DNA of 22,423 nucleotides, from the NCBI GenBank assembly GCA_009801015.1, contig VHZZ01004306.1, positions 39,579 through 62,001 on the forward strand, in the 5' to 3' direction. This document shows, piece after piece, positions 11,463-22,331 of the stretch; position 1 is the stretch's first letter; the number at the start of each line of letters is the position of its first letter. The position numbers and the translations under genes were made by a program. The notes beneath the pieces are model-generated. The model worked only from the letters and a program-made list of their open reading frames with translations. It made no database searches and had not been told where the DNA came from. The DNA comes from Silene noctiflora (taxonomy: Eukaryota; Streptophyta; Magnoliopsida; Caryophyllales; Caryophyllaceae).

Positions 11463-12182
11463 TTCTTTGGTTTATTTGGTCCTAAGGGCTGTTACAAGTG
11501 TGATTATAGAATATAGATAGTCAAATATTGGAAAAGAAGGATAATAAATAGTTACTTTATTTTTGTGATTATTATTCTTTGTATTTGTAAACGAATTGAA
11601 ATCAAAAGATTAACTTACGAATCAATATCACTGTTCTGCCGTGAAAAATACTCATTTCAGGACTTTTTATGATTTTAATTTTAATTATTCAAATCAAAAT
11701 AAAATGATGAGAAACATGAAAAAAAGTGAACTGACAATTTAAAATCCATAAATAATACGGAGTACACTAAAAGTAAAACTCTATAAATACTGTGCATATA
11801 TTGCACGAGATCTAAACTAGTTTCTTATTACATTTAAAGCATACTAATCGTCTCCTCTGGAGAATCGTCAGTGAAGTTTAAAGGCCATATGGCGACAGAC
11901 ACTAGCAAACAGCCAAAAACGACGTAATGAATATGGCAGAGATGCGAAGAGAAGTTAGGCGCAAACAGAAGAATGAAATTCTGTAAAGAAAATGAGTGTC
12001 CAAGAGGTTTTCATATTACCAATATTACAATTATATGGTACAATTAAGTTCAATTGTGCGATCCAAGTATAAATAATGTGGATCAAAGAATGCTGAACAC
12101 TTGAAAAACGCAGTAAATCAAGTTGAATTCTCGTCATTATCACCGGAGATAATTACAGTTCTTAATTATGTTTACGAGTATA
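11463..12182. other. Convergent 3' spacer between the GH79 and RING/LON genes
   Basis: The stops at 11462 (plus strand) and 12183 (minus strand) face each other across 720 bases of AT-rich sequence that should carry both 3' UTRs. An AATACGGAGTACACT string near 11755 resembles a MITE end, without a partner. No other gene or RNA is seen. Confidence 0.6.
11543..11561. terminator. Candidate poly(A) signals of the two converging genes
   Basis: AATAAA lies on the plus strand at 11543-11548, 81 bases after the GH79 stop, a usual distance for a plant 3' UTR. On the minus strand AATAAA reads at 11561-11556. If that one served the RING/LON gene, its 3' UTR would be about 620 bases and the transcript ends would nearly meet. 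Plant polyadenylation signals are loose, so both calls are tentative. Confidence 0.4.
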
Positions 12183-15100
12183 CTATTGAAGTCGACAGCC
12201 CTGCTCTTCTTGTCTAAGGTAAATGAGCCCACGCCCGATCCTCTGTGATGAAAGAATACCACCACCAACACATTAGAGTCGACTTAACAAAATCTATAGC
12301 ATAAGACCCTAAACATACCAATTCTCGTTGTAAAATGGGTCACCAATGATAAAGAATGAAGCACTAAATAAAAACAGTGTCAATGATAAAATGGTCAATT
12401 AACATAATCAAAATGAATACTAGCTAAAAAGATCACCATCGACAATAAGTCAATATTGCATACTGTTTAGTTAGATAATTTTACTTTCTTCCACCATACT
12501 TGCGAAAAAAATGGAAAACATCAACTGCAATTTCAGTACCTCTTTTGTATCTTCTAATCGTAGAAGATCTAGTCTTTCTGATGGTCTCCTCCTTGTTAGG
12601 GTTGTTAACTATAAAAAAATCCAGAATTGAAGCAAAAAAGTGAGTAAACTTTAAGAACAGTTAACAGGTAAGCGAAGTAAGGAAAAGATGGTGCATACCC
12701 AGAAACTGAAGCGCTCTGGATCGTTTGCTGACGGCATCATCGCTTCAACATTAAGAAGTTCAGCAAGCCGTCTTCGATCTGGAAACAATGTAGCGCAAGC
12801 GTTAAGTCTCCAAATGAGAGGTTCCAAACAAATTCTCTTGTTTGGTTTTACAGAAAAAAAAGGTTTATTATTGAGGGAAAAATAAGCAACATCCATGAGG
12901 AATTGAATATTCCACTCATTTTTTTCACAAGAAAAGAAAAAAGATTCTCAATTCATACTATCACTTGGACATATTATTTTCTCTTTTTGAAATATATGGA
13001 CCTATACTATTATATCCATACTATTATTGAAAATATATTCTATAAAAAAAAGCTGTACAGATGTTTAGAAGAAATAAAGGAAACAAGACATGTTCCCTGT
13101 ACAGAAGTAAAATCTTTGTCTACTGACTTCATTTTACTAGAGGGTTCAGTCAAAAGTAAAAGTAGCTCAGAAAAAGGCCTATTATAGTTAGTTAGACTTT
13201 CACCTTGCTGTGCTGCTTCTTTTGCCCTCATCAGCCACGTTCGGGCAAATTCTGCTGCATTACTTGTCAATTCCTGCAACTGTGAAGGCCAGAAAGTTAA
13301 ATCAATAAATCACTTGGCAGCAACAATAACTTCTCAGCCCTATCAGATTTCAATTTACAGGAGTGGTACGAGGTTCGAATTCCACCTTCAAACTTGACAC
13401 CTCAAAAAGACAAGGCAAGCTTCAGGCGTTAAATTTGGTAATCACGCATCTGCGACCTACCTCAAGTAGATTTGATGAATTATTTAAGAAGTTTTATACG
13501 AGCTCTTTAAAAACACAGATGACAAAGAAAGCACTTAACACTAGTTATACAGGCACAGACTAACTAGACAAGGTCATTGATCAAGCTACCGCCAGTATGT
13601 ATTTTTATCTAAAATTATCATAAATCCTAACAAAGCAGCAAGCCCTAATTATTCTGTTTGGACCAAGCCTAAAGAATTACTACAACAAAAATTAACAGAT
13701 GCCTCAAAGGCTAACACAAATGTGAGTGCATGAGGAGGCCAGGTGCACACAATCTTACCCCGTATTAACAACACAAAGAAACTGTTTCTGAATGACCCAA
13801 AATGAGAAATGAACAATGAATCACATCTGATGCAGCAACTTCACTATAAAAGAACCGTTGGCGTTTAGTAAGCCATTTCTCTTTAAGCCATTGTAATCTA
13901 AAACCAATGAATGGTGAATTCTTGGCTCCATTGGAGACGATGGAATTCAGAAATAACTACTACATATCACAAATACAAAATGAATGATGGCTAGTACTCC
14001 CTCCCAGTAGATCCAAATATACCAACTACTACTACTACAGGACATTATCGTTTTAGGCTTGCAACTTACATCTATTCGCTCCCTAGTTCCTTCTTGAGGA
14101 TGTATATCCTGTACCCACTCTACTTCAGCAACACGATACCTGCGCAGAGTATGATAAATTACCGAATCACAGGACCTAAAGAAACCTCGTGGCAGAGATA
14201 AATCCAACTAACCCGTCTTGATCCCATGATTGAAGAATACGGAATCTCCTGCGGCCTTCCACCTGGAAAAAGGAGGGAAACATCTTCTTTCAATAAACTA
14301 TATCTTTTACACTGCGAAGAAAACTCTTCAGGAGTAAGAAAAACAAGAGAGGCCAGCAAAATATGTAGAGGCAGCAAGTTCGGGAATAAAACAGTAAAAG
14401 GACATATATCAGTCAGATAAAGTGAGAGGAGGATCCTAGGCTAACCGTAGCGGCACTCTGCGACAGTACAGCAAATCTCAGCATGCTGACATTTGGCATG
14501 AACAAACGATATTCACCACTATAATAGGTTTTAAAAATAATGCTGACACTTATCCCTACTCCCTAGTTTTAGCAATTAATAAGTTTATAAATTAACCTCA
14601 ATCAGTAACTATTAACCATATTTATCATGTCTAACACTTCATAGATCTATCTTAAAATTGATTCATGCCTCCCATGAAACTCTATGTTCATGCGGTCGCA
14701 GAACTGCTAGCTAACAAAAAAAGCAAAATGTAAACCATATCCATCAAACATTCAAGATTACAGTATCACAACACACCTCTATATAGAAGCGGCCATCAGG
14801 AAGTGGCTCACATCTGCAGTAAAATCAACGGAAAACTCATTAAACACAAGTCAATCTCAGATAAATAAGATTTTAAAACTGGTACATACTCTGTTATCTC
14901 CACTTCACATGCAAAGTCCGCTATCTGACCCGTAGTAGAATCAATTGTGACCTACAGCATTGATCAAACGCTTAAGAGCATGGAAAACGTATATCCTCAA
15001 TTTGAGAGGGCAAAACAAACAAGAGGAACAATGATCTACCATTCCCATCCGATGATTTCCTTCCATTATTCTCCTAACCTGTTGTTCAAGCAACAAGAAT

Positions 15101-18100
15101 ATAAAACCACGATAATCTGTACGAAGACTAAAGGATAAACAGTCAGTATAATATTGAATGCTAACAACAGAACTATAGTTTACAACTAACAGTCTACCAT
15201 GCAACTTGTAACTAGAATTGTCATCTTGAAATTCAATTTAGTCCATCATTCATTATAAAATCTCATGAGAAAGGCATATTAATTGAATTTAAGCGACATC
15301 TCCACAAGATAGCACTTATGAGTTTCAAGAATTTTCTGTAACAGAACAAATGCAACATGATACAAAGTTTTTTAGACTTAAACTTATAGTAAGGATATGC
15401 TAGCAAAGTCCGAGCGACAGACAGTTCAGATATTATAAACCTTAACAAATCTCTCTGAGCCACTATTGAATGGATAAACCGATATATACAACACAACACA
15501 TGTATCATACATATCTACAGGAGCTTAAGACAGTTTTGAATATGGTAACCGCTACAGGACAACTCACAAGTCCGAAAAATACTCAATATAATCTTCTAGG
15601 ATATCTATTTCAGAGGTTCAGAAGCAAAGCCGCAGAATTGCATAAACCTTAAAGAGGTTACGAGTTCTACACACCCAAGCTTTTAAGAATCTAATACGAA
15701 AGCATTTTTCTAGTTTCCTGCAGCCTTGCCCAGGCAAATATATGTACGTAGTGTTTACTGTTTAATAAGACAACTACTCATGAAATATCTTACACAGCAA
15801 TCAATTCAGCAAATTCAACAGAAGCAAGGCCAATTCCTACAAAGATACATTTTATCTGCTCAACTGAAATAGAAGCAGAAAGTATAAAATCAAACATGTA
15901 AAGAAAGAGGCACCCCCAACTCACCATAAGCCTGTAACGAGGTTCAAATATATTGAGAGCCAATTTCTGGCAAGGTAGGACTGCATCCATAACAAAAAGT
16001 GGCATCAAATCAGCGCCTAGCTTTACCAAATTGTCATTTTCCGACTTCCTCTCAGCGAATTCCTCGGGAAAATTTTTCTGTATAATATTGTTAAGAGTCA
16101 CACTGGAGAAGTTTAAGAAAATTATGTCAGATATGATATTAAAAATGCACCAGTTCAAGAGGACAAATATATCATAGTGAGATTAACCTTCAGAAAATAT
16201 ACAACTCAAACAGTATATTAGTTTTCCTAATAGGTGCAACAGCTACTCTTTTGCTAGGCCAGTCCTCAAACTTTATGATCGTTGACTCAAAATGCTCAAT
16301 TGTAGTTTCCTAAACGAAAATGGAGCCATCCTAACATAATATTTTGGGTTTTTCTACGTCGTATCCTCGTTTTTTCTTTTGAGTTCTAGGTGGTAGCCCT
16401 CATCTTTTGAAAACATCAATGGTACCCCTAAACATTGTTAAAACATTTAAAAAAAAAAAAAAGCTCTAATCCATCATTTTTAAATGTTCACTTAATGAAC
16501 TTTCTATTGATTTTTTGGCAATAATTTGTCAAACTATTATCACAATTCCGTTTACTCAATGTTAAATACATGTTCTTTATCAAACCTCAAATTTTATTAG
16601 TTTGGGTGTTTATGAACAATTTATAAAATATAATACAAGTGATGTTTTCAAAAACCGAAGAGTATGACATAGAAATTGAAAAAACACAAGAGTACCCCGT
16701 AGAAAATCCCTAATTTTTTTAGAAATCCATAGCCACCTTTTTTCCATTTCTGACAGAAAAAGACTGACTCACTATTCTTTAGCTTTGGAATATGATGTCA
16801 CAAAGCAAGGAAGCGGTTAGTCGATACAATTGCTAACGCATTGATTGAATCATCACACCTTACACAAGGACAACCTAATGTAAATCCGAACCCTCTTACG
16901 AGAGAGCCTTATATATAAAGGCACTGAGATAATATTGTTGTTACACACTTATATCACTACATTTAATCATAATTTCTAATATCCCACCATAAAAAAATGA
17001 CACTTTTTTTGTTGTGTCTGGATATAGTTAAGGGCATATTCAGTACTCCCGGAGTCCTAGAGTCCCAGACCCCAAAAAAATTCCTACTTTCTCATTTTGG
17101 CTGACCAAGTATATAGTTCTCGCTCGTAATCTTTCCAATTTTTCTCTTATTTGTGGCCAACTGGCCATTGTTGTTTGTGACCCATATCTTTTCTCAATCA
17201 ACATCTTCCAACAAATGTTATTGCTTCTCTTTAGTTATTGTGCCCACAGATAGGAACAATATATTTGCTCTCAGGGAGTGATACATTTCATTTAGCTGGT
17301 AAATAAAGAAATTACTAAAAAAATATGCTAAGCTGTAGTTCGTGAGATGAAAAAAAAAAAATAATGGCACTTCCCAAAACAATAAATGTTGTAGATTAGT
17401 TTTGTGAAGGTTCCTTCTCTTTCTAACATCAACGCATTATGATCAGAAAGATCACACTTTGACATATTATATCTTCAAAAACATGACTTCGTCTCAATCT
17501 ATAAGCATAGAACAGAAGTGATTGAAAGATAACATGAGCAGTATAAACACACCTGGTAGCACATGTCCTAGGTGTTATAAATAGCACAGTACGACAAAGG
17601 GGACATTTATTACCTGCACTTTATAAAACGGCCAAAATAGCATCACATAACCACACATCAAAAGTAGTACAACTATGCAGCAAGGAGGAGATCTTACTAC
17701 GGTCCATTGACTGGAATAGACATGAACGACAAAATGAGTGCCCGCATGGTGTTGTTACTGGCTCATAGAGAAGCTTCAAGCAAAGAGTACAATCGAAGTC
17801 ATCAGAACGTTCTGGTTTTCCCCGGCCTCCTGCTCCCACTAAACCAGTACTTGTCCTCTCCAAAACCAGTAGAAGAGATTGTAAATAGTCACTGCAAAAG
17901 AAAGAAGAGAAACAATGTAACCTTTAACCTTTCACCTTTTTACATGTACGGATCTGGCAGAATGATACACATGCTTAGATGACAGAATGGAGAAAAGGGA
18001 ATGGCTATTACCTAAGAGGATCAATATGAAGACCGGAGATTACAGTCTCACGTGCCAGGTCATACTTTTCCAACTGCTCATTACAGTGCAATCAACATCA

Positions 18101-21100
18101 GGAAAAGAAAAAAAGGATGACCACGACAATATGTTCTTTACTCGAGGTTTCAAGGACCATGCAGGTGCAAATAAGAATGTCGAATGAATAAGCAGTATGT
18201 GGCACGCAACAGTACAGATTGAAGTTGGAAATGCTTAAATTTAAGAGCTAGTGCACTAGTGAGGTTGACAAGAAGAGATGGTTGAATTATAATCACTCAA
18301 AAAAAAGAAAAAAAAAACAGAGAAAAAAGTCCAGTACTTTTGAAAAACCGGGCACGGCATATAACTAGCTGTCAACATATACTGACTTACCAAGAATAGA
18401 GCATCAGCTTGTAAGATGTAAGATCTTACAGAATTGCTTCTGGAGCTCATGACTTTCTCAGCATCTTTTAAAGCAAGCTGCAAACTCAATCAAGATTCAT
18501 GGATGTGTAAATAACAAAGCTACCATTTTCCAGATACATACAAAAGCAGGTAATTGATCAAATGACAAGCCAGAGGGTCAGCTCATTGCTGTACCGACCA
18601 ATAGGATGGCCACTGATGACAAGTGGAAGTATCATGGTGTGAGTGACAAATGAGGAATTTCATCTCATTATTGTAACATTTGTGACTCTGAGTATGTTTC
18701 TTTACATGAGAATTAGCCTCCAATATGTCAGCTATTATTAAGAACGAGAACTCCTTAAAATCTGTATCTGAACTTTACAGCTCAAATATTATCAAGTGAT
18801 AGATGGGGTAACATCATTCCATCTGAAATATCAAGAAACAAGGATTGAAGATTGATTTTAATCCAAATAGTTATCCGAGCCAATAATGCATAGAGCAAGG
18901 GGCACAGCATAGTCAACGGATCCCTCTTTCCCTGTTTCTCTCCCACATTAACTCACTGTGCATAACACACAATAAATTGTACAGCTCTACTTTAATGCCT
19001 CTAAAGTCTAAACAAGAAAATTCCTTACAGTCAAAGGCTTCCTCTTCCCATATTGCAAACCCCCTCGTCTCTCTTCTTGCAAAGTAAATAAACTTATTTC
19101 CTTCATATATGGATTCTAATAAGGAGAAACTGGTCAATACTAATAACCAAAGGTCAAAGAGTCTCCTTCTGGTAAAAGCTCTACTAATCAAATTTAAAAT
19201 CATAGTCCAAACTTCAAATCGCACCCCAAAATTAGAACACACATATAAGGGTACAGAGCAATGTCTCTATAATGACGGAGGATAAAAGACGAACATACTT
19301 CAGCATGTGTTGTAGGATCAAGTCCGTACAATGGGCTATACTCAGAAGTGGAAGGTGGCCTACTCTTCAAAGATTGGCTTAACCTGAGAAGTATACCAAG
19401 GGAAGCACCAAAAGGCATACAAAATCATAAGCTGAAAAACCCCCAACTATTTTTCTAAGGGAAAAAAATGAAGCACAAGCTTACCTTATATACGCAGCAC
19501 ATCTATTGCTCAAAATAATAGGATCACCCGGTTTCATCGTAATAGCTTTGGAATAGCAGTTGACTGCCTAAACATCAAAAAGTCGATCAGACCACATAAC
19601 GAATGTACCAAACAACAAAAGGTAATCTAAACATGAGAATTTGATTGTTGAAACAAGAAATCATACAGAACAGGGCTTCAGTCCAAAAAAACTTAGAAAG
19701 CTCCCTAATACAAACTACATAGCCAATCACGCGAAAACATTTCAAATCAATAACCAATAATATTTTGTCCGTCCTTCTCAAATATCTTTATATTAATGAC
19801 AAAATTAGTTTTAAAAGACACGAGGGAGTGAGGGGCATAAAGGCAACGAGGCGCAAGGCAGGAAGCAAAGGTGCACACCTCATGCACACGAGGTGGACTA
19901 TTTTTGCAAACAACTTTATCTTTTCAATGGTAATTATTTTACAACAATAACCTTTGGGGATTTTAAAGAGAGCTAACATGCAGTATGGGAATAATGGGGC
20001 AAAAGGAATGACATAGTAAAAGAGTGGTTAAGAAACACCCACGAATCTCAGACCTGAAGATAAGAAGCCACAATAAAGATCGCACTACAGACCAAAACTC
20101 ATAAATCAAAAGGCTGCAGCTTCTTATCCCAATCAGTAGGACAATATATCATTGGCTTCCTCTTCAACCACAAAATTCAACTTTTGTCAAACCCATCATT
20201 ACCAATCAAATCACAAATTACTACTTTTCTGTCCCATTCTTATTGCAATGACTGCACAGAAGGCTCAAAATGAACCAACGGACAATCAAATACACATATG
20301 GAAGATTTTGTCAACAGTTTCCCATACATCAAGAAGAGAAGCAATAACTGCAACACATTCAGTTAAGTCGAAAACAATACGGCAGTATGATCAGAGTTTC
20401 ACATGCAACATAAATCATGGGCAAAAATCGAGTTCAGGTAATTAGAAAATGTCCCTAAATAAGTATCATGAATTAATGAGGCAACATCATCATCAACACC
20501 AGTACCAACATCTCACAGGCAAATATGCAANTAGAATTCACNAATAATTCTGAAAAACATCAAGCTGACTATACTGACCTCCTCAAATTTCNCTTGGCGA
20601 AAAGCTTGATTACCGCTCTGTACAAGCAATCTTCACTTTCACTTATCACAAAATAACTATCAATTACCGCCATATATTAAACTCAAGTAAAAAGAACAAC
20701 ATGCTGAAAATAGAAGAAATTGACACTAGAAACAACAATTTCGACCAATTTAACTCGCAAAATTACAGCTACTTCTACTATTGCTGCTATAGACCATGAT
20801 TTCAATCAATAAAACTCGAAAAAATACAGCTTATACAACTATTTTTACTATGATTAGCAATTAGCATCAACAATTTTGATCATCTGAACTTGGAAATTAC
20901 AACAACTACTATTACCGCTATAAACCACAATTTCAATCAATAAAACTCAAAAAAGAAAAAAAAAACACACAGCTAATTCAACTGTTACTGCTAATACTAA
21001 CACTTTCAATCAAAAAAACTCAAAAAAAACAATCAAATTCTCTACTAACACCATAACTTTGAACAACAAAACTCGCAATTCAGGACAATTATTAACAATT

Positions 21101-21562
21101 TCGATCATTTTAACTGGAAAAGAACACGGCTACTTCAACTATTAGTTGTCTATTACTGCCAAGTGCCAATACTAACACTTTGAATCAACAAAACTCAAAG
21201 CTCAAACACATTTTCTACTAACACCACAAGTCTGATCAATAAAACTCACAATTCACGCATTTATAGCAATTTCGATCAATTATCTCGAAAATAAACACAA
21301 TTAATTCAACAATTAGTGCTACTACTAACACATTCAATCAACAAAACTAGAAAAAAACAATCACATTTTCTACTATCACCACAACTTTGATCAATAAAAC
21401 TCGCAATTCACAACAAATAACAACAATTTCAACCAATTAACTCGGAATATTGGCGAAATACGCAAAATTGAGAGTAGAAAAAATTACAGAGATGAAATCT
21501 TCGACGTCGACGATACCGTCAGAAAATTCGCCGAACATCGGAGAAGAATCAGCGTTGGACAT
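12183..21562 (-). CDS. TPR-RING-LON-N protein (LON peptidase N-terminal domain and RING finger protein), probable E3 ubiquitin ligase
   Basis: Eighteen exons join in frame to 1,407 nt, 468 aa: 21562-21488, 20617-20579, 19567-19485, 19383-19299, 18477-18391, 18073-18012, 17891-17698, 17613-17553, 16102-15925, 15078-15040, 14951-14890, 14813-14777, 14262-14213, 14139-14070, 13279-13204, 12778-12699, 12608-12540, 12242-12183. TPR helices occupy about residues 20-140 ([20 protein letters not shown]). A C3HC4 RING has Zn ligands C178, C181, C193, H195, C198, C201, C212 and C215. The LON substrate-binding domain ([20 protein letters not shown] to FSFW) fills about 255-450; no AAA or protease domain follows. 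Mammalian LONRF proteins share RING and LON-N, and RING ligands imply E2 binding; substrates are unknown. The last exons ([35 protein letters not shown]) were found by frame and family fit. Residue 34 is undetermined because of an N at 20592. Confidence 0.93.
16337..16719. mobile_element. Mutator-type MITE with ~70-bp terminal inverted repeats in RING/LON intron 8
   Basis: The element proper is 16346-16710 (365 bp). The left end GGGTTTTTCTACG and the reversed right end GGGATTTTCTACG begin inverted repeats of about 70-75 bp, which end around TTTTGAAAACATCA on the left and TGATGTTTTCAAAA on the right. Nine-base flanks TAATATTTT (16337-16345) and TAATTTTTT (16711-16719) differ at one base and fit a 9-bp target duplication, as Mutator-like elements make. 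No coding capacity. It lies in the 1,450-bp intron 17552-16103. Confidence 0.75.
19765..19890. repeat. Possible diverged transposon fragment in RING/LON intron 2
   Basis: GTCCGTCCTTCTCAAATATC near 19767 looks like a Stowaway-type left end, and GAGGGAGTGAGGGG near 19822 may be its degraded partner. A GAGGCGCAAGGC / GGTGCACACCTCATGCACAC stretch follows, with the look of a common dispersed plant repeat. Borders and class are uncertain. Confidence 0.3.
20737..21450. repeat. Decayed higher-order minisatellite in RING/LON intron 1
   Basis: A core of about 25 bp, roughly AATTTCGATCAATAAAACTC, recurs at about 20737, 20799, 20872, 20930, 21001, 21054, 21097, 21177, 21228, 21268, 21331, 21386 and 21425. 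Cores at 21097, 21268 and 21425 share longer context (CGATCA..TAACTCG), and each is followed by CTACTAACAC and a TGATCAATAAAACTCGCAATT-like core. This gives higher-order units of about 155-170 bp, each holding three cores. Copies are diverged. The array fills most of the 870-bp intron. Confidence 0.7.
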
Positions 21563-21967
21563 ATGATCAACGATTGAAGTGCGAAAATTATCGCAGAAAT
21601 TGGTTAGAATTGGTAGAAATTGAAATAATTGGAGTGAAGAAGGAGAGTATAATAGAAGAAGAAGAAGAGCGTCGTGTAATACTGGGAATCGTACATTACA
21701 CGATCGGACCAAATTTGGTTTACGTGGTCTTCCTACTTCCCCCCTTCTTTAGTCTCTTTGACTACTATTGTCTAGCTACCCCCCTCTCCCTCCGTGTTCG
21801 AGTCTATACCCGTTACTTAATACTTAAAACTCGATATTTCATAATATGAGTTGTGTATTTGTGTTGTTGGGAAATAGTACGAAAATGATGTTAATTAATA
21901 ACGAGTTATATTCGGTAGTTTTTTTGTATCCGTTTTTTTACTTTCTTTGGTCACTAATCTTGTATAT
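21563..21967 (-). promoter_or_regulatory. Promoter and leader of the RING/LON gene
   Basis: The 400 bases between the start codon and the copia LTR must hold the promoter. The minus strand is CT-rich at about 21640-21670 (CTCTTCTTCTTCTTC), a common plant leader feature. A perfect 9-bp inverted repeat, TCGTGTAAT / ATTACACGA, occupies 21672-21680 and 21695-21703 with a 14-base spacer. It could be a transcription-factor palindrome or a leader hairpin. An ACGT core (CCACGTAA on the minus strand) lies near 21723. No clear TATA box was found. Confidence 0.45.
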
Positions 21968-22331
21968 TGTTGAGAAGATGAGAAAGTGAAAACAGAAGGA
22001 ATATTCTGTTGTTATTTCATTCAATCGTATGGCAATATATAGTACAATGTGTGATCCCAATAAATAGGAAACAAACAATAATATCAAATTAGGATCGCAA
22101 GAATATTGGAAGCATAGCAACAATAATATCGTATAATATCGGTATCATATCGGGTTGATATGATACGATATGGTACACCTAATACCCCCCTCAAGTTGGA
22201 GCATGGAGGTCCAGATTGCCCAACTTGGCGAGAAGAAAATGGAATTGATGAACTCTCAATGCTTTAGTGAGAATGTCGCCCAGTTGCTCGTTTGTAGGAA
22301 CATGGGATGGTGTAACCAAACCATCGGTAAT
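21968..22331 (-). mobile_element. 3' end of a Ty1/copia retrotransposon (fossil fragment)
   Basis: On the minus strand the piece reads, in order: the end of the pol RNase H region (VPTNEQLGDILTKAL, closing with LDLHAPT), a stop at 22193-22191, a G-rich polypurine tract at 22190-22185, and a 3' LTR of about 217 bp (about 22184-21968, ending CA). The element is broken: only its last ~360 bases are visible, and another LTR element interrupts it. It points toward the RING/LON gene. Age cannot be judged without its 5' LTR. Confidence 0.8.

Noticed and set aside
12651-13279. Short open frames on both strands (12688-12885, 12903-13187)
   Set aside because: The minus-strand frames contain real RING/LON exons (12778-12699 and 13279-13204); the plus-strand ones are their shadows and intron text.
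13371-13383. GGTTCGAATTCC, like a Pol III B box of a tRNA or SINE
   Set aside because: No A box at the expected distance upstream, no cloverleaf, no poly-A tail or target duplication. It lies in a RING/LON intron and looks like chance or a very worn SINE.
16796-16990. LTR-like text in RING/LON intron 8 (TGTCACAAAG start, TATATAAAGG box)
   Set aside because: No partner LTR, primer-binding site, polypurine tract or target duplication. It could be a solo LTR fossil but cannot be supported.
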